This document shows positions 1-8,521 of a stretch of 46,141 nucleotides of DNA, piece after piece. Below the pieces are notes generated by a model, which was not told where the DNA came from, made no database searches, and was given only the letters and a program-made list of their open reading frames with translations. A program made the position numbers and the translations under genes. The number at the start of each line of letters is the position of its first letter. The stretch's first letter is position 1. The DNA is from an uncultured Alphaproteobacteria bacterium (GTDB lineage Bacteria; Pseudomonadota; Alphaproteobacteria; CAAHEQ01; UBA3637), in assembly GCA_949282845.1 (NCBI GenBank), contig CASDQF010000025.1:1-46141 (forward strand), given 5' to 3'.

Positions 1-1367
1 ATGATGATTGTGGCTGTATAGCGGGCTGTGTAGAGAAGTGTCCAGGTTTAGTTTGTAATGAAGAATGCACTATACCGAACTATGAGACCTGCAGTTGTGA
101 ATATGATACAAGTTGCTGTCCAGAGTTTAATGGGTGTGAGGGTTGTACGGAAGAGACGGTCGATGAGAATGGTTGTCCGATTTGTAGTGAAGACAAGACG
201 ATAACAGTTTTTGGCGGTTCGTGTTGTTTAGATGAGGTGACATGTTGTCCGTTGACGGATGGAGGATGTACACCGAGTTGTACGCCTTCTGAGGATTGTG
301 ATGAATGTAGTGATGGTTATTTAGTAGAAGTAGCTTTATCAGAAGGCAATACGATAATAGGGACTGGTGGCGGTACTGTTGTGACGGACGGGGCGATATA
401 TTGTTGTTTGAATTCATCGATGGCCGGTTGTGGTGCGTGTTATCCAGTATATTATGTACCTGGGGAGATGACGGGGAATTGTGAAGGCTGTCCGGCAGGT
501 TTATATGAATCGAATAATGGGTTATGGATAGATTGTGTTGAGTGCACGGAAGATGGTCATTGTGATCCGAATAATTGCATTACATGCCAACGGAATAAGT
601 GTTCATTGAAGTGTGAAGCAGGCGAGACCTGTAATGGGAAAGGGGAGTGTTGTTCTGATGGTGTTGGGAATGATGGAGAATGTTGTCCTGCTTTGACAGA
701 TCCAGATTGTGAGACAGAAACAGATGAGAATGGTTGCACAGTGTGTAAGACCTCTTGTCCAGATGAAACACCTGTTCCTTGCTCTTTAAATGGAGAAAGT
801 TGGTGTTGCGCCGAAGGTAATACGTGCGGTTCTATGGTCGGAGAGTGTTGCTTGAATGGTGTTTGCTGCCCTGAAGGACAAAATGCTTATTACGGAACAT
901 ATTATACTACTGATGGATATAGTATTGACTATGGAGTAAAAAAATATTATGGAAATGCTTCTACAAAAACATTCTGTTGTTCAAACGATCCATCTGCAAG
1001 TGGTCAAGAACAAGTCTGTTGTGATATAGGACAAGTAGAACTATATAACTATAAATACGGTACTCCCGATTATGATTACAAATCTTATGCTTGTAGAGGG
1101 CAAGAATATTGTGATCAATTTAATCCTGGTTCAACCTGGACTCATGAGCTTCATGCTGATTTGAGGACGAAGAATGGCGGTTTTTTTAAAGAAGATGTGT
1201 ATGGTTGTGTTACATCTGATTATAAAAGAATCTCTTTATCTGAATTTTATTGTCCCTCAGATTCTGATTTTTATACAAAATGTGAAGGATGGTCATATGC
1301 TTATTGTTATTACTTTGAACCTGCAGGAGGAGAGATTTGTGATACACCACAATCCCCTCATTGGTAA
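1..1367 (+). CDS. Cysteine-rich secreted/surface protein, 5' end off window
   Basis: The reading frame is open from base 3 to the TAA at 1365-1367, giving 454 codons with no start in the window, so the gene begins to the left. The first ATG in frame (237) has no convincing ribosome site and lies inside the cysteine-rich repeats, so it is unlikely to be the true start. The protein has many Cys-Cys pairs and spaced cysteines, for example GECCLNGVCCPEGQ, TDENGCTVCKTSC and DENGCPICS. The last third is richer in Tyr, Ser and Asn. Such a pattern is typical of disulfide-bonded extracellular proteins; ligand and function are unknown. The C-terminus has no visible membrane anchor. It resembles in style, but is not clearly homologous to, the cysteine-rich protein at 36376. 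Confidence 0.75.
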   Translation, partial: DDCGCIAGCVEKCPGLVCNEECTIPNYETCSCEYDTSCCPEFNGCEGCTEETVDENGCPICSEDKTITVFGGSCCLDEVTCCPLTDGGCTPSCTPSEDCDECSDGYLVEVALSEGNTIIGTGGGTVVTDGAIYCCLNSSMAGCGACYPVYYVPGEMTGNCEGCPAGLYESNNGLWIDCVECTEDGHCDPNNCITCQRNKCSLKCEAGETCNGKGECCSDGVGNDGECCPALTDPDCETETDENGCTVCKTSCPDETPVPCSLNGESWCCAEGNTCGSMVGECCLNGVCCPEGQNAYYGTYYTTDGYSIDYGVKKYYGNASTKTFCCSNDPSASGQEQVCCDIGQVELYNYKYGTPDYDYKSYACRGQEYCDQFNPGSTWTHELHADLRTKNGGFFKEDVYGCVTSDYKRISLSEFYCPSDSDFYTKCEGWSYAYCYYFEPAGGEICDTPQSPHW

Positions 1368-1434
1368 TTTTAAAAGATGCGTTGTACTTAGTTAAATAAA
1401 AATTATTATATTTTCGTAAATATAAAAATAAAAC

Positions 1435-1456
1435 AATCCCCTCTTTCGAGGGGATT
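1435..1456. terminator. Bidirectional intrinsic terminator
   Basis: A perfect 9-bp stem (AATCCCCTC / GAGGGGATT) with a TTTC loop sits between the convergent cysteine-rich gene and thrS. T-rich sequence follows on both strands, so it can end both transcripts. Confidence 0.8.
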
Positions 1457-1460
1457 ATCT

Positions 1461-3392
1461 TTATTTATCCTGTGATGGCATCTCTGCTTCTTTTGCTAGG
1501 TTCGCCACAAACTCATCTAACTTCATCACTTCCTGTTTATCACTTCCCAATCGACGCACGGCAACCGTTCTATTTTCCTTTTCTTTCCCACCGACAACAG
1601 CAATAACAGGCACTTTTGATAATGAGTGTGTGCGAATCTTATAGTTAATCTTTTCGTTTGAACTATCAACAGAAGCAGACAAACCTACCTTTTTCAAAGC
1701 ATCCGCCACTTCCCTTGCATAATCGTCAAACTCTGAAACAATAGGTGCCACAACAACTTGCTCCGGAGATAGCCACAATGGCAAATGCCCGGCATAGTTC
1801 TCAATTAAAATCCCTAAAAAACGCTCTATAGAACCAAATAATGCTCGATGCAACATGACCGGCTGATGCTTTTCTCCATCCTCTCCGATGTAAGAAATAT
1901 CAAACCGTTGCGGTAAGTTCATATCCATTTGAACCGTCCCACATTGCCACTCACGTCCAATCGCGTCTTTTAAAATAAATTCCAGTTTCGGCCCATAAAA
2001 AGCGCCTTCTCCCGGATTGATTTCATATTTGTAGCCGTGATGCTCCAAAGCATTTGCCAATGCTTTTTCAGACATGTCCCAAATTTCATCAGAACCTATA
2101 CGATAAATACTATCCGGTCGAGTGGATAAATAGATCTTAACATCTTCAAAACCAAAGTCTTTATAAATGTCTAATATCAATTTAATCGTCCGAACACATT
2201 CTTCTTCCATTTGCTCAGGCGTACAGAAAATATGCGCATCATCCTGCGTAAATTCTCGCACACGCATCAACCCCATTAAAGAACCTGATGCTTCATATCG
2301 ATTCACCATACCAAACTCTGCCATACGCAACGGTAAATCTCGATAAGATTTAATCCCCTGTTTATAAACAAGCAAACCACCGGGACAGTTCATCGGCTTT
2401 ACACAGAACATCTTATCATCTTCTGTTTTACCGGAATAATTGTGAGCTCCGTATTTATCCCAGTGTCCGGAAGTTTCCCACAAGCATCTGTCCATAATTC
2501 GAGGCGTTGCGACTTCAATATAACCGTTATTTTCTTGACGCTTACGCATATACTCTATTAACTTCCGATAAATCTTATAGCCTTTATCATGCCAAAATAC
2601 CGCACCGGGAGCATATTCCGGCTCAAAATGGAACAAATCCATATCTTTTCCAATCTTACGATGATCCCGTTTTTCCGCCTCTTCCAACATGGTTAAGTAA
2701 GCTTTCAGCTCTTTATTATCGGCAAAGGCTGTTCCATAAATGCGTTGCAGCATTTCGTTTTTAGCATCTCCGCGCCAATAAGCTCCGGCAACTTTCATCA
2801 ATTTAAACGCTTTTCCCAATTTCCCAGTCGATGGTAAATGAGGTCCACGACACAAATCAATATAATCACCTTGACGATAAACAGAAATTTCTGCGTCTGC
2901 CGGTAAATCATTAATGATTTCAACTTTATAATGCTCACCTTTCTGGGTAAAATAAGCAACAGCTTTTTCTCGAGACCAGACTTCCCTCTCAATCGGCAAA
3001 TTTCTGTCAACAATCTCAGCCATCCGCTTTTCAATGCGTTCCAAATCGTCCGTACTAAATGGCTCTTTCTTCGCAAAATCATAATAAAAACCATTTTCAA
3101 TCACGGGACCAATGGTCACTTGTGTTCCAGGAAACAGCTCTTGAACGGCTTGTGCCATAATATGAGACGCTGTATGACGTAAAACATTTAATCCTTCTGT
3201 CGTTTTTGCGGTCACAATTGTCACAGTCGCATCTGTGGTAATCGGTGTCGTTAAATCTTGCAATTTCCCGTTAACTGTGACAGCAAAAGCGGCATCAGCC
3301 AATCCTTTACTGATTTTCATCGCAACATCTAACCCTGAAACGGGCTCCTCGAAAGAAAGGACCGAGGCATCCGGTAATTGAATTTTTATCAT
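1461..3392 (-). CDS. thrS: Threonyl-tRNA synthetase
   Basis: This cytoplasmic class II synthetase charges tRNA-Thr. The protein is 643 residues, full family length. It starts with a TGS domain (about 1-65), followed by the editing-domain motif HTASH. The catalytic core has class II motifs, including VNRYEASG, the nearby MRVREFTQDDAHIF segment and MLHRALFGSIERFLGILIE. The C-terminal anticodon-binding domain begins near VVVAPIVSEFDDYA. I chose the ATG at 3392, which follows an AAGGA site at suitable spacing. A GTG 18 bases upstream has no such site. It converges on the cysteine-rich gene and shares its terminator. Confidence 0.97.
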   Translation of the reverse strand: MIKIQLPDASVLSFEEPVSGLDVAMKISKGLADAAFAVTVNGKLQDLTTPITTDATVTIVTAKTTEGLNVLRHTASHIMAQAVQELFPGTQVTIGPVIENGFYYDFAKKEPFSTDDLERIEKRMAEIVDRNLPIEREVWSREKAVAYFTQKGEHYKVEIINDLPADAEISVYRQGDYIDLCRGPHLPSTGKLGKAFKLMKVAGAYWRGDAKNEMLQRIYGTAFADNKELKAYLTMLEEAEKRDHRKIGKDMDLFHFEPEYAPGAVFWHDKGYKIYRKLIEYMRKRQENNGYIEVATPRIMDRCLWETSGHWDKYGAHNYSGKTEDDKMFCVKPMNCPGGLLVYKQGIKSYRDLPLRMAEFGMVNRYEASGSLMGLMRVREFTQDDAHIFCTPEQMEEECVRTIKLILDIYKDFGFEDVKIYLSTRPDSIYRIGSDEIWDMSEKALANALEHHGYKYEINPGEGAFYGPKLEFILKDAIGREWQCGTVQMDMNLPQRFDISYIGEDGEKHQPVMLHRALFGSIERFLGILIENYAGHLPLWLSPEQVVVAPIVSEFDDYAREVADALKKVGLSASVDSSNEKINYKIRTHSLSKVPVIAVVGGKEKENRTVAVRRLGSDKQEVMKLDEFVANLAKEAEMPSQDK

Positions 3393-3475
3393 TTTCTTTT
3401 CCTTTTTCACTTTAAAACAAAGAAGGCTTGGATTTTACCAAACCTTCCTTAACTCGTCAAGAAAAACAACTGCTT

Positions 3476-4315
3476 TTATCGAGATAAGCCCGTTTTTCCC
3501 GACAACACATATGTTCGTGGTTTTGATAATTCTTTTTGAGCTTCCTCCAACGCTTGACGGCGAGACACATTGGTCTCTTCACGGACTCCTCTTTCTGGAT
3601 CAATCGTCGGATTTACTTTCGAAAACGTTGCCGGAGAAATATCCATATTCATAATGAAGTCTTTCCAGGCCTCTTGTGAAGCACTCACGGGTAATGATAA
3701 TGAATTTGCAGCCTTCAACAAATTATGATAAGAAGCTAATTTTCCTCCTGTCCGAATATAAACATCAGCTAAAGCTGCTCGAACAATCGCCGGTTTATGA
3801 GTATAATCCGGTACAAGCTTTTCAATTTCAGGCGTTATTTTACGCAAATAAGAAAGAGTATATGAACGAATAGCATTGTTTTCAATTTTAAAACTTGAAA
3901 ACTCATTTAACACTTTTTCTGGTAAGCCCGGAATAGGCTCTAATAAATGCTTATAAATCATCCTTTTAATTGCCGGTACATTTTTGCGTCCAAGTCCATC
4001 AAAACTGGATTTTAAAGAAACAAATTCCGCTTCTGAAATCGGCGTACCGAAACCAATCAGAATCGTAGGCTTATCCTGAAAAACGCCTTTTCGAGGATAG
4101 TAAGAAAAATGTCCGTTCAAGTCTCGTAACGCCTGATAAGTTGCCAACAAATGCTCGCGCGCCGGGTCCCGAGGACGAGAAACGGCTTTTTGCGTCTGTT
4201 GAGCCGGCTTAGATATCGAAGATGATGACTCTTTACAACCTGAAGCTGTTAGAACAGTTGCGGCTGCCAGCCCCACAGGTAAAACTGTTTTTAAAATCTT
4301 TCTTTTCAATGTCAT
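3476..4315 (-). CDS. Putative lipoprotein, unknown function
   Basis: The 279-residue product has a basic N-terminus, a hydrophobic stretch and a lipobox LTASGC with the acceptor Cys at residue 27, so it is probably a lipid-anchored envelope protein. A Ser/Gln-rich linker follows and then a mostly helical domain of about 230 residues. I recognise no catalytic motif. The segment GKLASYHNLLKAANSLSL and a charged C-terminus are the only notable local features. It lies directly upstream of thrS and 50 bases downstream of a lysozyme-like gene, in a run of exported proteins of the same orientation. Its role may concern the envelope, but the sequence does not say what it does. Confidence 0.65.
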   Translation of the reverse strand: MTLKRKILKTVLPVGLAAATVLTASGCKESSSSISKPAQQTQKAVSRPRDPAREHLLATYQALRDLNGHFSYYPRKGVFQDKPTILIGFGTPISEAEFVSLKSSFDGLGRKNVPAIKRMIYKHLLEPIPGLPEKVLNEFSSFKIENNAIRSYTLSYLRKITPEIEKLVPDYTHKPAIVRAALADVYIRTGGKLASYHNLLKAANSLSLPVSASQEAWKDFIMNMDISPATFSKVNPTIDPERGVREETNVSRRQALEEAQKELSKPRTYVLSGKTGLSR

Positions 4316-4366
4316 AATTATACCCTTTTTAGTTTTAAACTAAACTAGCAAATGTCTTTATTTTTG

Positions 4367-5236
4367 TCAAAGCCCAACATCTCGATTGACTTTTCTCATT
4401 GCTAATTGTTGCCGTGCTTCTTCCTTTTGTATCATGGTATCCAATGGAACAACTTGTCGTTTAGCTGCAAGATGGAACATTTCGGCAATCGCTTTATTAC
4501 GTTCCGGTGAAACAGATTTACGACTAGACTCTGCTGCCATTTTAGCATAATCTTTCTTTGCAACACCTAAGGTCCAAAAATTTTTAAAATTTTTTGTCGA
4601 AAAGCCACCCGGACCTAAGTTATATTCCATATCTATCATCGCATATTGAGCTTCATATGCTAAATCATGGAAACCGACCCCCACAGAACGACATTTGCGC
4701 TCTAAACTCGTAATACAAGCATAAAGTTTTTGTGTTTCTCTTTTTTCTAAACTGGCCGGCGTAACCTCATAAGGGCATAAGCTCTTATAATACACGGCTT
4801 TATAGTCAAAACCTTTTTGAGCCTGGATTTGACGTAATTTATACAGCTGCTTAAAATATTGCGCTTTTTGAGCTCTGGTTAACGTATGACCATCTTTTGT
4901 TTGAAAATCCAACCTATCAAATTCAGTCCATGTAGATACATTCAGTCCTCGACCAACGGTCAAATACCCTTTTGAATCAAAATAAGGATGTGGAATGCTT
5001 CCTTCATATTTAGGCAACTCTTGTTTTGTAAAAGCAACCAAAGAATCTCGTCGTTGAACTTTCATTTTTAACAACAAACTATAAGTGTTCTGAGCTTTTT
5101 GCTCTGTTTTAGGCGTTGCTTCAGAAGAGGGCTTTTCTGCACCTTGAGCCGTCATACCGGCGACACTGACCAAACCAGACAACATTACTGGCGCCAAACG
5201 TTTTAATCCTCTTTTTTTAAAGAAATCTTTTAACAT
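4367..5236 (-). CDS. Secreted GH24-type (T4 lysozyme-like) muramidase
   Basis: The 289-residue protein has a signal peptide (cleavage near AQGA/E, residue 33) and a lysozyme-like domain. The segment YEGSIPHPYFDSKGYLTVGR places Glu78, Asp87 and Thr93 at the same E-9-D-6-T spacing as Glu11/Asp20/Thr26 of T4 lysozyme, so the GH24 catalytic triad appears complete. Downstream, YAMIDMEYNLGPGGFSTKNF matches the conserved helix around the substrate cleft. A GAGGG site precedes the ATG. Unlike a phage endolysin it is exported by a Sec-type signal and is not near the phage cluster. It could be a peptidoglycan remodelling enzyme or an effector against other bacteria. Confidence 0.75.
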   Translation of the reverse strand: MLKDFFKKRGLKRLAPVMLSGLVSVAGMTAQGAEKPSSEATPKTEQKAQNTYSLLLKMKVQRRDSLVAFTKQELPKYEGSIPHPYFDSKGYLTVGRGLNVSTWTEFDRLDFQTKDGHTLTRAQKAQYFKQLYKLRQIQAQKGFDYKAVYYKSLCPYEVTPASLEKRETQKLYACITSLERKCRSVGVGFHDLAYEAQYAMIDMEYNLGPGGFSTKNFKNFWTLGVAKKDYAKMAAESSRKSVSPERNKAIAEMFHLAAKRQVVPLDTMIQKEEARQQLAMRKVNRDVGL

Positions 5237-5383
5237 TTGCCCTCTCTATAACATAATAAATATACCACAAAATTAAAAAAATATCAACTTTTAATATCAG
5301 TTTATGCACAAGCCTTGACTTTTTAATTACAAATACCAACATAAAGAAAGTATTTGTTTTTTTAATAAATAAGGGAGAAAAAA

Positions 5384-5587
5384 ATGGAAATTTTTACAAA
5401 AATTTGTCTATGGATCAGCTTAATTGGCGCATTCAGTTGGGGATTAATCGGTTTATTCGGAATTGATATGATTGCTCTTGTTTTCGGAACGATGTCTTTA
5501 GTCTCGCGTCTATTGTATATCGTTGTCGGATTAACCGCCATTTGGGTTGCCCTTAAAGAGCTTAATTTAATCCCAAGTCAAGATTAA
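5384..5587 (+). CDS. DUF378 small membrane protein
   Basis: The 67-residue protein consists of two hydrophobic helices separated by a short loop, with the pattern FSWGLIGLFGIDMIA. The second helix runs through LLYIVVGLTAIWVAL. This is the usual length and layout of the DUF378 (YuzA-like) family, whose function is unknown. A clear AGGGAG site precedes the ATG. It is a single-gene unit, divergent from the lysozyme gene and followed at once by a strong hairpin terminator. Confidence 0.8.
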   Translation: MEIFTKICLWISLIGAFSWGLIGLFGIDMIALVFGTMSLVSRLLYIVVGLTAIWVALKELNLIPSQD

Positions 5588-5590
5588 TAA

Positions 5591-5620
5591 AAAAAGCCGC
5601 TTGTTCAAAAGCGGCTTTTT
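5591..5620. terminator. Bidirectional intrinsic terminator
   Basis: A perfect 12-bp stem (AAAAAGCCGCTT / AAGCGGCTTTTT) with a 6-base loop lies between the convergent DUF378 gene and the 5622 gene. It has a T-run on either strand. Confidence 0.9.
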
Positions 5621-5621
5621 A

Positions 5622-6839
5622 TTAACCTCGCGCTCGAGAAGACGCCACCAACATCGTTAATTGAGGCTGGGTCTTTTGTCCCAAGCTATCAAAAAAAGAT
5701 GGCCCTAGTTGTTGTTTTTGCTCTGTCGTTAAAAGAGAAGGAAGCTGCTCTTGTAATTTCTTTAACTCTGTAGGCTTCAACTCTCCCAAATCCACTTGCT
5801 CGCCACTTTTATCGTATGTATAAACATTCGAAGAAACAGAACTTTTATTTAAAGAATCTGAAGGAGAAACATTAATTTCCACCTGATGTTGATCTTGCCT
5901 AAAACGTAAAATTGTTTGATCCGCATTCTTTTCAATTTGAACATCTGAAATATGATCAAATGTAGATAAAAATGGCGACTCTGTCTCTTTCTGAGGCATG
6001 TTTGCTTCTTCTTGAGATTGTTGAGCATCTTTTTGCCGATTATGAGCTAATAATTGTTCTTTATAAGCGTCAAAAAATTCCCTTTCCTGTGCTACTTCTT
6101 TCGGAAGTGCTTTCAAATAATCAACAAACTTACCTTCATAATTTTTACAAACACACCATAAAGCAAAATTCTGCATACTTTTTAAAAATAAAACATTCAT
6201 TCCTGAAGACAATGCCTCGCCTTTAGCACCCGGTATGCGTTCCGCATAGGTTTGCCCTATCTTCTTCAGGTCAATAATGTCTTCGCTGTTGCAAGCCGCA
6301 ACAGCATCGTATCCTTTATCAAGGAGAGTATCTAATTCATCTTCTTTTATCGGACGACGTTGTCCATTTTCTTCCACCACAATCTCCGGGCTATAAGGGC
6401 GAAACGACATGTCTTCCGGATTTTGAGGCGTTTCAAGGCGATATATCATACTAGCACTTTGTTTCCTGGCAACTAAATTTCCTAATAGCCATTCTATTGC
6501 TTCAGGACGCATTAAAACCAAAATTGTTTTATCCCCGTCCTTAACTTTTAAACCAGTTTCTCCGCCTTCCGCAAAAAGATCAACAGCTCCCAGGTCTGGA
6601 TTTGTTTTTTGCTTTTCTCGAAACAACGGCGTATCAAAAGACAAGCCATTCTCTGTAATTTTCTGATTATTTAAAAACTGCCCGAAAAGACTGGTGTCAT
6701 CAATCTTTTGAACAGAGACTGGTTGAGCTTTTACAGAAAAATCTTCTTGTGGGGCATCGGCTTCCATCGCACCAGCACCTAAACTCATCGCTGTTGAAGC
6801 AATCAAAAGATGTCTTTTTAAACCTTTTAAATCAGGCAT
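5622..6839 (-). CDS. Exported protein of unknown function, paralog A
   Basis: The 405-residue product begins with a basic stretch (KGLKRHLL) and a hydrophobic segment ending SLGAGAMEA, probably a signal peptide. I do not recognise the domain. It is clearly paralogous to the next gene (6988): they share GQFLNNQKIT, SFDTPLFREKQKTNPDLG, ACNSEDIID and ISDVQIEKNADQTIL at corresponding places, and both end in SSRARG/SLRARS. A Gln/Glu-rich, probably helical section sits near residues 250-285. A strong AGGAGG site precedes the ATG. An unusual Cys pair (WCVCKN) occurs here but not in the paralog. Confidence 0.7.
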   Translation of the reverse strand: MPDLKGLKRHLLIASTAMSLGAGAMEADAPQEDFSVKAQPVSVQKIDDTSLFGQFLNNQKITENGLSFDTPLFREKQKTNPDLGAVDLFAEGGETGLKVKDGDKTILVLMRPEAIEWLLGNLVARKQSASMIYRLETPQNPEDMSFRPYSPEIVVEENGQRRPIKEDELDTLLDKGYDAVAACNSEDIIDLKKIGQTYAERIPGAKGEALSSGMNVLFLKSMQNFALWCVCKNYEGKFVDYLKALPKEVAQEREFFDAYKEQLLAHNRQKDAQQSQEEANMPQKETESPFLSTFDHISDVQIEKNADQTILRFRQDQHQVEINVSPSDSLNKSSVSSNVYTYDKSGEQVDLGELKPTELKKLQEQLPSLLTTEQKQQLGPSFFDSLGQKTQPQLTMLVASSRARG

Positions 6840-6987
6840 AAAAACCTCCTTGTTTAATCTTACTTATTTTATCAAAAAAACTCTTTTTTGTCAAATGATC
6901 TCTCTTTCATCCAACAACTGAAACAAAGCTTCCGCATAAAACAATTCAGCTTTCAGATTCCTTTTTATACCTTAATATCGATAGTAT

Positions 6988-8193
6988 TTAACTCCGTGCA
7001 CGTAAGGAAGCCACAATCATACTTAATTGAGGTTGTGTTTTTTGATCAAAATCATTAAAAAATGAATCTCCCAACTGTCGTTTTTGTTCGACAGTTAAAA
7101 CAGAAGGAAGTTTCTTTTGTAATTCTTTCCACTCTTCAGGCTCTAAACCTCGTAGCCCTATTTGCTCCCCATTCTTATCATAAGTATAAACATTTGAAAA
7201 AATAGAACTTTTCTTTAAAGATGCTGACTGACAAACATTAATTTCTACTCGATGTTGACCTTGTTCAAACAGTAATATCGTTTGATCCGCATTCTTTTCA
7301 ATTTGAACATCTGAAATATGATTGAATGCAATTAAAGAAGCTTGACGCTCTGCTTCTTTTTGCGCCAACATTTGTTCTTCTTGAAGCCTTTTTTCTTCGC
7401 GTAGTTGATATAAGGCTACGGCTTTTGCTTTCTGTTCTTCAAACTCTTTTCTTTCTGCCGCCGACAACTCAGGAAATTTCTTTAAATAATCGACAACCTC
7501 TTTTTTATATCCCTTCCCAAAACTTTCTAAAAGAGTATTTTGCATGCTTTTAAAAAGCAATGCTTTCATACTTACAGCGAGAGCTTGTCCCTTAGCGCCT
7601 CCTATACGTTGAGCGTATTTCTGTATCATCTTTTTGGCGTCTATAATATCCTCACTGTTGCAAGCAGTAAAAGCTGCTAATCCTTTATCAAAAATAACAC
7701 CTAGCTCACTTTCGTGAATAGGACGCCTTTTGCCATTTTCCTCAACTAAAATTTCCGGATAAGAAGAATGAAATTTCCAATCATTTGGATTGTCCGAAAG
7801 TTTGGAAATAACAGCCTCTCCTTTATCCATTGCAATAAGCGCTCCTATTAAACGCTCAACTGTCTCCTTGGGCATCAACACCAAAATTGCTTTATTCCCA
7901 TCCTTAATTTTTAAACCGGTCTCTTCCCCTTCCGCAAAAAAATCAACATCTCCTAAGTCTGGATTTGTTTTTTGTTTTTCTCGAAACAATGGCGTATCAA
8001 AATATAAACCGTTATAAGTAATTTTCTGATTGTTTAAAAATTGATTTAAAAGACTATTTTCCTCAACTTTTTGAACAGAAACAGTCTCATGTGCCTGTTC
8101 TGGTGATGTATCCGTTTCCATTGCTCCAGCACCTAAGCTCATCGCTGCCGAAGCAATTAAAAGATGTCTTTTTAAGTTTCTTATTAAGGGCAT
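6988..8193 (-). CDS. Exported protein of unknown function, paralog B
   Basis: The 401-residue product is a paralog of the 5622 gene and shares its N-terminal signal-like region (RHLLIASAAMSLGAGAME), its central blocks and its C-terminal tail. The variable parts are the post-signal linker and the charged coiled section (about 255-290), here rich in Glu, Gln and Arg. Tandem duplication followed by divergence is the simplest history. A GGAGG site precedes the ATG. The 148-base gap to paralog A is AT-rich and shows no clear terminator, so the two may be co-transcribed. The function is unknown. Confidence 0.7.
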   Translation of the reverse strand: MPLIRNLKRHLLIASAAMSLGAGAMETDTSPEQAHETVSVQKVEENSLLNQFLNNQKITYNGLYFDTPLFREKQKTNPDLGDVDFFAEGEETGLKIKDGNKAILVLMPKETVERLIGALIAMDKGEAVISKLSDNPNDWKFHSSYPEILVEENGKRRPIHESELGVIFDKGLAAFTACNSEDIIDAKKMIQKYAQRIGGAKGQALAVSMKALLFKSMQNTLLESFGKGYKKEVVDYLKKFPELSAAERKEFEEQKAKAVALYQLREEKRLQEEQMLAQKEAERQASLIAFNHISDVQIEKNADQTILLFEQGQHRVEINVCQSASLKKSSIFSNVYTYDKNGEQIGLRGLEPEEWKELQKKLPSVLTVEQKRQLGDSFFNDFDQKTQPQLSMIVASLRARS

Positions 8194-8521
8194 AAATCCT
8201 CCTTTTTTATTTTACCAAAAAGGCTCTTTTTTGTCAAACGACACCCTCACACTAAAGCAAATGAAAAGAACTTTTCTTCAGAGGAAGCCTTTTACCACAA
8301 AAAACGTCTAAAAAAAACAGTATGTTAATTGAAAAAAATGAAGAAGACCTTCTTTTCTTCTTTTCGGCTGCTGCTTTCAGCATATTTGAAAAGAGAATCT
8401 CATTAATCTTTATTTTCAAACAAGCTAAGAATCGTTAATCCTTTATTTTTATTATTTTTTTTAAAAGATTTTATGCGAAATATAAATTACATCGTATATT
8501 ATGTTATACGGTTTTTTTATC
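8194..8521. other. AT-rich intergenic region
   Basis: About 330 bases between divergent genes. It is very AT-rich with several A and T runs. I see no RNA gene, no convincing promoter pair and no coding remnant. It presumably holds the promoters for paralog B and formerly for the VIT gene. Confidence 0.5.
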
